Source of the DNA: a virus
DNA: 23,816 bases
Strand: one strand, 5' to 3'
IMG/VR virus record: IMGVR_UViG_3300005918_001140
Span: 1 to 23,816 of that record
Below the pieces are notes generated by a model that searched no databases, was not told where the DNA came from, and saw only the letters and a program-made list of their open reading frames with translations. A program made the translations under genes and the position numbers. Below are positions 5,546-11,930 of the stretch, one piece after another. How positions within the stretch are numbered: position 1 is the stretch's first letter; each line of letters opens with the position of its first letter.

Positions 5546-5715
5546 TTCTTTCGATTCTCCTTTTCCCATTTACGTTTCTGCTTACGGTTCATTCGACACG
5601 TATCGGCATTGAATCCACCATCAGGTTTAGCATCTTCCAAAGAAGCCCTTTTCATCTGCTTATTACGCCGACCAGCTTCCTTTGAAAGACCTTTACTACT
5701 CAAACCCTTACCCAT
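5542..5715 (-). CDS. Hypothetical highly basic 57-aa protein
   Basis: ATG 5715 follows a strong TAGGAGG site. The product starts MGKGLSSKGLSKEAGRRNKQ and is rich in Lys/Arg throughout, ending in KQKRKWEKENRKK. The S/G/K-rich start and lack of hydrophobic core suggest a disordered nucleic-acid-binding peptide. It lies between the reductase and dUTPase genes, overlapping the latter by four bases (ATGA), so it is clearly in the same operon. Confidence 0.75.
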   Translation of the reverse strand: MGKGLSSKGLSKEAGRRNKQMKRASLEDAKPDGGFNADTCRMNRKQKRKWEKENRKK

Positions 5716-5724
5716 AATAACCTC

Positions 5725-8610
5725 CTACGATATATGGCAATTTCCCCCACCACAACACAGTTCAACTTCTTTGGTATCTTCTTCTTTGGTATCTTCACTG
5801 AGAATATCAGCCCATTCTATATCTTGCTCAACTGCATATTTTTCATAAGTCGCTTTATCTATTTTGTCATATGGCAAATATAGAAATCCGCTAGTATTAG
5901 TTGCAATCGATTCTGGTAAGAATGATAATCCTATAAATTTATGATTACCAATAAGGATATTTTCAACTTCTTCCCATTCATGTTCACGAACATAAACAGT
6001 ACAACTTGGGTTATGGTCACACCAAGAATTCAACACTTCATTGACATATTCAAGTTGTTGTCTGGCGGTCACATCTTCAACAAGAAGTGAATTTTCTGGA
6101 CTCTTCATTGCAAACTTAAATACTCTACCATTAACACCTTTAATATCTTCATATGAGATACCATTCTTTGCAAGTGCATCATGTAATGGGCTTTCAGTTC
6201 CGATTAATACTCTACGCATATAATACTTGGAGTATCTTGGATGAATACCACTCGAGCATCCAACTAGTTGAGATACAGTTCCAGATGGTTTAACACAAGT
6301 ATTTGCCTTTGGTTTTGATTTAAGCCCAACTACTTTCCAGAATTCTTCTACAGTATTATCAACAACCCGTTTGAGTATTCTTAATCTTGCACCAAAGTCA
6401 CCAGTTGTATATGCTTGACAGTCACATAAACCAGTTAATGATACGCCTATAACTGGGTCATTTTCCTGATTGAATGTAACTTCATCTGAAACAAAACCAT
6501 AATCGGTTAATGTCGCTTGTAATAAAGCTAAGATGGTAACGTATCTTACATGAGTCATATCATCCTTGAGAGAGTAATGTGGTCTACATACCTTCTCAAC
6601 TAGGTTACATTGCTTAGTCAATACATTATTAAAAACACATTGATGTAATTTATTTTCAGTTAAGCAATACGATTTATGTTTACCATTTAATTTCACAATA
6701 CTTTTATATATTTGATTTTTTCCCTTTCCAGTAGATTCATTGCGATTGTTGCATATTAAGCGTTTGCATGGGATATTTATAGTTTTTACAATTTGAACAT
6801 AATATACACCAGATTTTCGTATAAATGTATCATTGTTTGGTGTATTGGCAACACTTCCCCGTTTCGCCATTATATTAAATGATGAATTTATACCAACCTT
6901 TGTTAATAGAAGTTGCAAATCTTTAATATTTTCACAATTTCCATAAATGCGAATACCTTTAGAGGCATTACATCCGTCTGCATCAGCCCACCCAGCAATA
7001 AATTTTAGTATAGATTTACGATTCCATGAAAATATATCTTTGGGTAGCCCTTGTTCGGTTTTCATACGTTTACATAAATCTACATTAAGTGTATCGAAAT
7101 ATATATTTTTGTATTCTGAACCATTTTGATTTTGATATACTTTGTCAACAATCCTTCCATTGAGTCCATTTATAGGTTTATTACTATTTGTAAATATATC
7201 TGATTTTGGAGTACATGTATTTTTTGTATATAATAAGCTACCATCACCGATAAAGAAACCATATTCATACGCATCATTTATAGAAATGCCTTCATCTTCC
7301 ATCATTTTAATATTACTTCTTGGTGAATGTATACTATATTTACTATCTTTGATTAAATCGATTAAATCGATTAAATCGATTTCTTTAAATTCTACATTAA
7401 ACCGATTTTTAACCAAAAATTTGTGATTTTTCGTTGCATCTAAATAAGAACCATCTGAAAATGAAACTCTATACAAATCGTCATTATCTCCAGTTTGATA
7501 TGGCTTGACCTTAGACCATTCAACGCCGTTCCAAATTTCAACTTCCTTTCCTATAACATCCTCAATCTTTTCAATTCCATCCTTTGTAATAATTTTTGTA
7601 TCCCCCGAAACACAGAAAGCATTAGGTGGAATTATAATCTCTCCACATGGATTTACACCCCATCCCTTTTTACTTACTCTGCCAAGCCCTTTCATCTTCT
7701 CTTCAATGTTCTTATAGAAGATATATCCTGGTTCTCCATTAACCTTAGTCAGTTTCCAAGCCTTTTTGAATTGCTTTTTGTTTTCAAAATAAACCATTGA
7801 GTTATTTGAATTATATCTCCATGGATATAGAGCTAGATTTTCCTTAGTCTTGCAATAAATCATTTCTTCATCGTTTTCATCGAAGAGACTGATTAAAGCG
7901 GCTCTGCGAACGCCACCCTGAACTGCACAATCGGCAATCATACAACAGATATCATGAACTTGGATTGGTTTGATTTTTGTTTGACCCAATGCGAGTGCTT
8001 CGTTGAACATATCTAATATAAATTCACGCACTTTCAATAATGGTGCTGGCCCTGACGCATAGCCACCAGAAGTTAATAGTGGCGCACCATGTTCACGAAC
8101 ATTACTCGTATCAAATGCAACGACATTCCCTTCATATAATTGTTCTATGAAATTATTCAGAGACCAAGCCCAACCACTTCTAGTATCTTCAACGACATCT
8201 ATCTCATTCTTAGTGTACCATGAATCGGGTAATGTAGGTAACTGATTTACGAATTTACTTTGTACAGATATTCCTACACCACATGTGCAGAGTAAGGAAT
8301 ATAACAGGTCTGCAAAGGATTTAATAGAATCAATTGCTTGATATTTACAATTAAATGCCATTGCATTTTCAGCATCAACGGCTTTACCAGCGGAGAAAAA
8401 TAATCTCATTGAACCAACAATAGACTGTTCGTGCATAAGTTCCCTACACACTTCTATGGCTTTTTCAATTTTATCATTACCAGTAAATCTATTCTTGATA
8501 TAATCTATATATCTATCGACTGACTCGGCATATTTCTCCATTCTGCCGTTATGTTTTCCTGCGTAAGTTCTATTGTGAATAATGTTTTGATATACACTTA
8601 AATTTGTCAT
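5725..8610 (-). CDS. rtpR: Adenosylcobalamin-dependent ribonucleoside-triphosphate reductase (class II), intein-containing
   Basis: The enzyme reduces ribonucleoside triphosphates to dNTPs with a thiyl radical generated from coenzyme B12; being monomeric and oxygen-independent, it needs no radical-generating partner. The 961-residue precursor contains an intein at residues 333-667, leaving a 626-residue enzyme, shorter than the 739-residue Lactobacillus leichmannii protein. Matches to the latter are clear: N320, C322 and E324 in NPCGEI correspond to N406, C408 (thiyl) and E410; C668, eleven extein residues after C322, corresponds to C419; C88 (FNCKY) is the likely C119 partner; and the C-terminal pair C953/C958 (CCGGGNC) corresponds to C731/C736 used for re-reduction. 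It heads a unit with the 57-aa, dut and zinc-ribbon genes. Activity requires splicing, since the intein separates two catalytic cysteines. Confidence 0.93.
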   Translation of the reverse strand: MTNLSVYQNIIHNRTYAGKHNGRMEKYAESVDRYIDYIKNRFTGNDKIEKAIEVCRELMHEQSIVGSMRLFFSAGKAVDAENAMAFNCKYQAIDSIKSFADLLYSLLCTCGVGISVQSKFVNQLPTLPDSWYTKNEIDVVEDTRSGWAWSLNNFIEQLYEGNVVAFDTSNVREHGAPLLTSGGYASGPAPLLKVREFILDMFNEALALGQTKIKPIQVHDICCMIADCAVQGGVRRAALISLFDENDEEMIYCKTKENLALYPWRYNSNNSMVYFENKKQFKKAWKLTKVNGEPGYIFYKNIEEKMKGLGRVSKKGWGVNPCGEIIIPPNAFCVSGDTKIITKDGIEKIEDVIGKEVEIWNGVEWSKVKPYQTGDNDDLYRVSFSDGSYLDATKNHKFLVKNRFNVEFKEIDLIDLIDLIKDSKYSIHSPRSNIKMMEDEGISINDAYEYGFFIGDGSLLYTKNTCTPKSDIFTNSNKPINGLNGRIVDKVYQNQNGSEYKNIYFDTLNVDLCKRMKTEQGLPKDIFSWNRKSILKFIAGWADADGCNASKGIRIYGNCENIKDLQLLLTKVGINSSFNIMAKRGSVANTPNNDTFIRKSGVYYVQIVKTINIPCKRLICNNRNESTGKGKNQIYKSIVKLNGKHKSYCLTENKLHQCVFNNVLTKQCNLVEKVCRPHYSLKDDMTHVRYVTILALLQATLTDYGFVSDEVTFNQENDPVIGVSLTGLCDCQAYTTGDFGARLRILKRVVDNTVEEFWKVVGLKSKPKANTCVKPSGTVSQLVGCSSGIHPRYSKYYMRRVLIGTESPLHDALAKNGISYEDIKGVNGRVFKFAMKSPENSLLVEDVTARQQLEYVNEVLNSWCDHNPSCTVYVREHEWEEVENILIGNHKFIGLSFLPESIATNTSGFLYLPYDKIDKATYEKYAVEQDIEWADILSEDTKEEDTKEVELCCGGGNCHIS
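6610..7614 (-). mobile_element. LAGLIDADG intein in rtpR (335 aa)
   Basis: Block A starts at Cys333 (CVSGDTKI). Block B is DATKNHKF with Thr393 and His396. Two LAGLIDADG dodecapeptides follow: YGFFIGDGS (about 450-458) and FIAGWADADG (about 537-546), indicating a homing endonuclease. Block F is an atypical YCLTENKLHQ...VLTKQ ending at Gln667, followed by extein Cys668. The penultimate residue is Lys instead of the usual His, and the last is Gln instead of Asn; Gln-ending inteins are known in other proteins. Removal restores NPCGEIIIPPNAF joined to CNLVE, the expected reductase sequence. A 9-base unit repeated three times (7351-7377) encodes an I-D-L repeat within it. Confidence 0.9.
7351..7377. 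repeat. Three 9-bp tandem repeats in the rtpR intein
   Basis: GATTAAATC is repeated three times without interruption, encoding the I-D-L tripeptide repeat between intein block B and the first LAGLIDADG motif. It is a simple slippage repeat in a linker. Confidence 0.85.
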
Positions 8611-8647
8611 TTAATCTTTAGTATCCTTTAAAAATTTGGGTTGACAC

Positions 8648-8685
8648 AATATAACACTTTCGGGGCATTATTAGTATGAATATTT
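8648..8685 (-). promoter_or_regulatory. Possible extended -10 promoter for the reductase unit
   Basis: In the 75-base gap before rtpR the minus strand has TGTTATATT (TATATT at 8648-8653 with a TGn extension), about 38 bases upstream of the ATG, followed by AAAGGA. No good -35 box is seen 17 bases further upstream. The gap also separates rtpR from the dNMP kinase unit. A weak promoter or simple readthrough are both possible. Confidence 0.4.
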
Positions 8686-9408
8686 TTAATTGTTGTTGAT
8701 TATATTGTTTGGAAATCGCATCTTAACCCACTCATGGATGAGTTTAAATTCTTTTTCTGATAGATGTTCTTCCATCACATGCAATTCTTCGATTGTACAT
8801 TCTCTACGTTTTGCCCTGACTCTTTCATCAGCAATAATAACATATGGAATGATATCAACATCAAATCCAAGCTTTGTCATTATAACAAATATTTCCATTA
8901 AGAAACGGAAGTCATCAATGATAATGTAATCTATAGGTGTATCTTTAAACCTTCCAATTATATCAATCATATACTCAGCCCAGATAGTCATTCTGTGAGG
9001 TTGAGCGATATTGGTTCCAACTAACTGATATGCCTTTCGGATGCTTTTAATTTTGTGTTCGTCACTTATATCAAATTCCCATGAATTTCTAACCAACTTC
9101 ACAACTCGGTCATAATCATCTTGGGTCTCTTCCGAAACCTTTATATCTCTTCCAACGCCAGAAGCTCCCCTGACAAAATTATATATTGTAGTTTCAATCT
9201 CACTATCAAATGCGCCCTCTGTAAGTATTTTTGTAACTGGCTTTAAGTTCTTATCAAACCCAAACATAGAATCAACAAACCTCTTTATAGGGTCTGCAAA
9301 AGATAAATTGAGGATTCTTTTCCCAACTTCTTTCAATTTCTTAGTGTGTTGTGACGTGATATAACCTTTACCAGAGCCAATTTGCCCTGCATATAATCTA
9401 ATTTCCAT
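8686..9408 (-). CDS. Deoxynucleoside monophosphate kinase (T4 gp1-like)
   Basis: The enzyme would phosphorylate dNMPs (in T4, dTMP, dGMP and hydroxymethyl-dCMP) to dNDPs. The 240-residue protein has a P-loop GQIGSGKG (8-15) right at the N-terminus, a hydrophobic strand ending IIIDDFRFLMEI that matches the conserved D-x-R-F motif of the gp1 family, and an Arg-rich lid-like segment ADERVRAKRR. Length agrees with gp1 (about 240). The start overlaps the preceding gene's end, with GGAGA nine bases upstream. With RTPR, Dut and ThyX it completes a phage route towards dTTP. Confidence 0.8.
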   Translation of the reverse strand: MEIRLYAGQIGSGKGYITSQHTKKLKEVGKRILNLSFADPIKRFVDSMFGFDKNLKPVTKILTEGAFDSEIETTIYNFVRGASGVGRDIKVSEETQDDYDRVVKLVRNSWEFDISDEHKIKSIRKAYQLVGTNIAQPHRMTIWAEYMIDIIGRFKDTPIDYIIIDDFRFLMEIFVIMTKLGFDVDIIPYVIIADERVRAKRRECTIEELHVMEEHLSEKEFKLIHEWVKMRFPNNIINNN

Positions 9409-9679
9409 TATCTAATTTCTCCATCTTTTTAGTGATACCAACCCATCCAACAAAATTTTCTAACGATTCAATTGAATTCGTTCTATCGAATGTTGAGATT
9501 GCGTTTTTATCATAATGACTTGGTATAAATTTAATGACATTTGTAAATATATCACCATTTGGTTTTTCTACAGCGATATGATAAAATTGAAGTCCCATGT
9601 CATCGTTGACGTTTGGTCTATTAATTCCAACTGCATTCTGCGTTATTTCGATATACTTTTTAATTTTTTCTGAAACCAT
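9398..9679 (-). CDS. Hypothetical 93-aa protein
   Basis: ATG 9679 is preceded by AAAGGA with a good spacer. The product begins MVSEKIKKYIEITQNAVGIN, with a helix, then alternating strands (LQFYHIAVEK, DIFTNVIKFIP) and a FVGWVGITKK segment. It looks like a compact alpha/beta protein. No family is recognised. It overlaps the kinase start by 11 bases and follows the DNA methyltransferase by 13 bases, so all three are cotranscribed. Confidence 0.7.
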   Translation of the reverse strand: MVSEKIKKYIEITQNAVGINRPNVNDDMGLQFYHIAVEKPNGDIFTNVIKFIPSHYDKNAISTFDRTNSIESLENFVGWVGITKKMEKLDNGN

Positions 9680-9692
9680 ATAATGTTATCCT

Positions 9693-10526
9693 TTACCAAA
9701 GTTTATTTAATTTGCGCTCGATTCCAAGTTCATCGTGATATCGCTGTCCATCCATTCGATATTCAATCAAATCAATATATTCCTGAGCTAGTTCAATCCC
9801 AATATATTTGCGGTCTAATTCTTGTGCCATGCATAAAGTAGTACCAGAACCAGCCATAGGGTCTAATACAACATCACCCCTATTGCTCCAAGTTTTGATA
9901 TGGTCTTTTGCAAGTTCCAATGGAAATGTAGCTGGATGCACCGCAAGGCTTTTATCGCCATAATTGACCACGCCCACGTTATAACGCCAGATATTCCAGC
10001 GGTATCCGAAGTTCTTAATCACTGCACCACGTTTCTTACATGGTTTAACTTTCAAAGAACCATCAGCTTTACGCTCAGTTCCACTTACCTTCATTCCAGC
10101 ATGTTTATTTTTTCTATCCTGAATTGCGTTGAATGTCTTAGGTTCACCTTTTGTCAGAATAAACATATATTCAAAACATTGATAGTAACGGTATACTTCT
10201 GGGTAAGGAATTGCATTCTTTTCATATATCATTGTATCGTGTACGTTCATACCAAGAGAATTGAAAAATAAAGCTTGTTTAAAGCTCGTCAGGCTTTCCC
10301 CTTTGGCTTTAGTGGATGAATCGCCGACTATCCACACAAGAGTTCCACCAGGCTTGAGTACGCGATATAGCTCTTTTGCAATTGCTTCAAAGTCGAATAC
10401 AAATCCTTTATATTCTCTAAGCTTGTCATATGGGGGACTTGTAACAACTAAGTCTATACATTCATCAGGTAATGTAGTTAAGACTTTTGCACAATCTCCC
10501 TTTAATATCTTATTCGTTTCCATCAT
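9693..10526 (-). CDS. Beta-class DNA methyltransferase (N4-cytosine or N6-adenine)
   Basis: The 277-residue protein has catalytic motif IV TSPPY (29-33) near the N-terminus and the SAM-binding motif I DPMAGSGTT (222-230) near the C-terminus, the order that defines the beta group, with the target-recognition region between (about 100-200). HPATFPLELAKDHI (before motif I) is the usual motif X. SPPY rather than DPPY is most often found in N4-cytosine enzymes, though N6-adenine cannot be excluded. No restriction endonuclease is nearby, so it is probably an orphan enzyme protecting phage DNA or affecting regulation. The double ATG start at 10526 follows GGAGGGA and overlaps the upstream stop. Confidence 0.9.
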   Translation of the reverse strand: MMETNKILKGDCAKVLTTLPDECIDLVVTSPPYDKLREYKGFVFDFEAIAKELYRVLKPGGTLVWIVGDSSTKAKGESLTSFKQALFFNSLGMNVHDTMIYEKNAIPYPEVYRYYQCFEYMFILTKGEPKTFNAIQDRKNKHAGMKVSGTERKADGSLKVKPCKKRGAVIKNFGYRWNIWRYNVGVVNYGDKSLAVHPATFPLELAKDHIKTWSNRGDVVLDPMAGSGTTLCMAQELDRKYIGIELAQEYIDLIEYRMDGQRYHDELGIERKLNKLW

Positions 10527-10837
10527 TCACATCCCTCCGTCATTTCGCTATATATATGGCTTAATGCCTTTGTATACGCACTTTCACGTTCATCACACAT
10601 TTCCATATCTTGTAGAGTTTTTATAGCATCTTCATATGTAACCATGTTATGTATTAGTTCAACAATCAATTGTTTTGCAAATAATTCTTTTTGATTATCG
10701 TTCATTTCACGCACTGCATCCGTCAGTAAATCTTTTGATTTCTGTAATGCACTTACCTGATTTTCAAGTTTACAAATATCCCTAACCATCCCGATACAGA
10801 TTATTACTAATATGGCTCCGATGATGGGAATTGGCAT
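10523..10837 (-). CDS. Single-pass membrane protein with coiled coil
   Basis: The 104-residue protein starts MPIPIIGAILVIICIGMVRD: residues of about 3-18 form a transmembrane segment right at the N-terminus, followed by a coiled coil (KLENQVSALQKSKDLL...) and a charged helical tail. GGAG lies seven bases before the ATG. Topology resembles inner-membrane-anchored phage accessory proteins; a spanin is possible in principle but there is no lysis gene beside it, and it is embedded in a DNA-metabolism unit. Function unknown. Confidence 0.68.
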   Translation of the reverse strand: MPIPIIGAILVIICIGMVRDICKLENQVSALQKSKDLLTDAVREMNDNQKELFAKQLIVELIHNMVTYEDAIKTLQDMEMCDERESAYTKALSHIYSEMTEGCE

Positions 10838-11028
10838 TCTTCTGCTCCTATTAAATCAACGTCATATACACCATGATTAAATTGCATAGTATATTTTTTG
10901 AGTAGAATTCGCTGTCTATATAGTCCATGTTCATTTGCTAAATATTCTCGCAATTCTTTGAACTTAACACCCGCCTCAACTATAAATCGATAAGAGTTAC
11001 CCCTTATTTGTGTCCAACCTACCTTCAT
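10807..11028 (-). CDS. Hypothetical 73-aa protein
   Basis: ATG 11028 is chosen because AAAGGA lies upstream with a proper spacer; a longer upstream extension has no ribosome site. It overlaps the genes on both sides. The product starts MKVGWTQIRGNSYRFIVEAG and contains a LREYLANEHGLYRQRILLKK helix region. No family is recognised; the basic central helix might bind nucleic acid. Confidence 0.62.
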   Translation of the reverse strand: MKVGWTQIRGNSYRFIVEAGVKFKELREYLANEHGLYRQRILLKKYTMQFNHGVYDVDLIGAEECQFPSSEPY

Positions 11029-11290
11029 AATTTTTATCCTTTTTGAAATGAATATCAAACTCAAGACCCAATGCTTTAGAAAGGTCTAAGATACTTCTGA
11101 GAGAAAGAATGAATGTAGGGCTTAGAACGGCAGATATATTCGCTCTAGTACAACCCATTATCTTCGCTAGGTCACTTTGTGAGATATTATCAAGTTCATG
11201 TATTCGCTTTCTGAATACATCTTTGATTTTGTCCGAAATTTCTTGCAGTTCTTTTTCAACATGCTTATTTCGTTTTGCTACTTTTGGCAT
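10997..11290 (-). CDS. XRE-like helix-turn-helix regulator
   Basis: The 97-residue protein carries a clear helix-turn-helix at about residues 37-52 (SQSDLAKIMGCTRANISAV), where the first helix ends in the typical A-K-x-M-G and the recognition helix reads T-R-A-N-I-S. It has a charged N-terminal helix (VEKELQEISDKIKDVF) and a hydrophobic continuation (SLRSILDLSKALGLEFDI) as in lambda-repressor-like or XRE proteins. AGGAG lies before ATG 11290. As the second gene of the leftward unit, close to the divergent promoter pair, it is the best candidate for a regulator of the early/late switch; targets are inferred. Confidence 0.82.
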   Translation of the reverse strand: MPKVAKRNKHVEKELQEISDKIKDVFRKRIHELDNISQSDLAKIMGCTRANISAVLSPTFILSLRSILDLSKALGLEFDIHFKKDKNYEGRLDTNKG

Positions 11291-11829
11291 ACTTGTAACT
11301 CCTGTCTTGAAGATAGAAAGTCGGAATTGTAAACTACAAGTTCCAACAGATTATATTTGGTGAGTGGTTTCATGAAACTATCTCCACCAAACGGTCCCAT
11401 ATGGTGCATGACACACTGTGAGATATACTTCCAAATGCGTTCATCCAACATACTTTTATTCTTCTGTATCATCTTAACCGCAACGACTGGATGATTTATA
11501 TAATCCCACCAGTTAGGATATTTTTGCATCTTGCCGATATCATGCAGTAATAGAGAAGATAGAACAATATCACCTTTAATATTATTTACTTTCTTTTTAC
11601 CATCACAATCCCATTTATAGGCTTGCATAAATAGATTAGCATACCAACAGGCATATTGAATGTGCCATATAAGCCCACCCTTGGCTCTCGCTGGAAGTGG
11701 ATGATACTTTTTACTAGCTGGTATCTCAGAAAGGAAATCAGGGGCTTCTTTTAAGCACTTGACCGTAAAATCCCTAATAGATTTATTATAAATATTATTT
11801 ATAATACCCTGTAGGTTTGTATAATTCAA
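11278..11829 (-). CDS. HD-domain metal-dependent phosphohydrolase, TTG start
   Basis: The start is set at TTG 11829 because a perfect AAGGAG sits six bases upstream; the alternative upstream TTG lies before that site. The 183-residue protein has HPLPARAKGGLIWHI (first His), LLLHDIGK (the HD dyad), INHPVVAVKMI and CVMHHMGP, the ordered histidines of the HD superfamily, which hydrolyse phosphate esters of nucleotides. Possible roles are nucleotide salvage (5'-nucleotidase or dNTPase-like) or hydrolysis of signalling nucleotides. It is the first gene of the leftward early unit, under the consensus promoter at 11859-11887. Confidence 0.82.
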   Translation of the reverse strand: MNYTNLQGIINNIYNKSIRDFTVKCLKEAPDFLSEIPASKKYHPLPARAKGGLIWHIQYACWYANLFMQAYKWDCDGKKKVNNIKGDIVLSSLLLHDIGKMQKYPNWWDYINHPVVAVKMIQKNKSMLDERIWKYISQCVMHHMGPFGGDSFMKPLTKYNLLELVVYNSDFLSSRQELQVCQK

Positions 11830-11858
11830 TTTAAACTCCTTAAATGTGCATTTAATCA

Positions 11859-11887
11859 ATTATAACAATTCATCTATCCATTGTCAA
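11859..11887 (-). promoter_or_regulatory. Consensus promoter of the leftward early arm
   Basis: Minus-strand TTGACA (11882-11887), exactly 17 bases, then TATAAT (11859-11864): a perfect sigma70 promoter, about 25 bases upstream of the AAGGAG of the HD gene. Its spacer contains CATCTAT (plus-strand reading, 11871-11877), repeated in the divergent promoter. Confidence 0.9.
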
Positions 11888-11894
11888 GATATTC

Positions 11895-11924
11895 TTTACA
11901 TCTATAAAACTATTGTGCTATGAT
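11895..11924 (+). promoter_or_regulatory. Promoter of the terminase gene, divergent
   Basis: TTTACA (11895-11900), 18-base spacer, TATGAT (11919-11924). The expected first transcribed base is at or beside the A of ATG 11931, so the terminase transcript would have no leader. The -35 boxes of the two divergent promoters are only seven bases apart. A second CATCTAT lies at 11899-11905. Confidence 0.65.
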
Positions 11925-11930
11925 TAGACT

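Noticed and set aside
7142-7800. Several plus-strand frames opposite the reductase intein
   Set aside because: They lack ribosome sites and oppose a gene with clear intein and reductase motifs.
8641-8670. TTGACA on the plus strand at 8641
   Set aside because: No -10 box follows at 16-18 bases and no rightward gene lies downstream.
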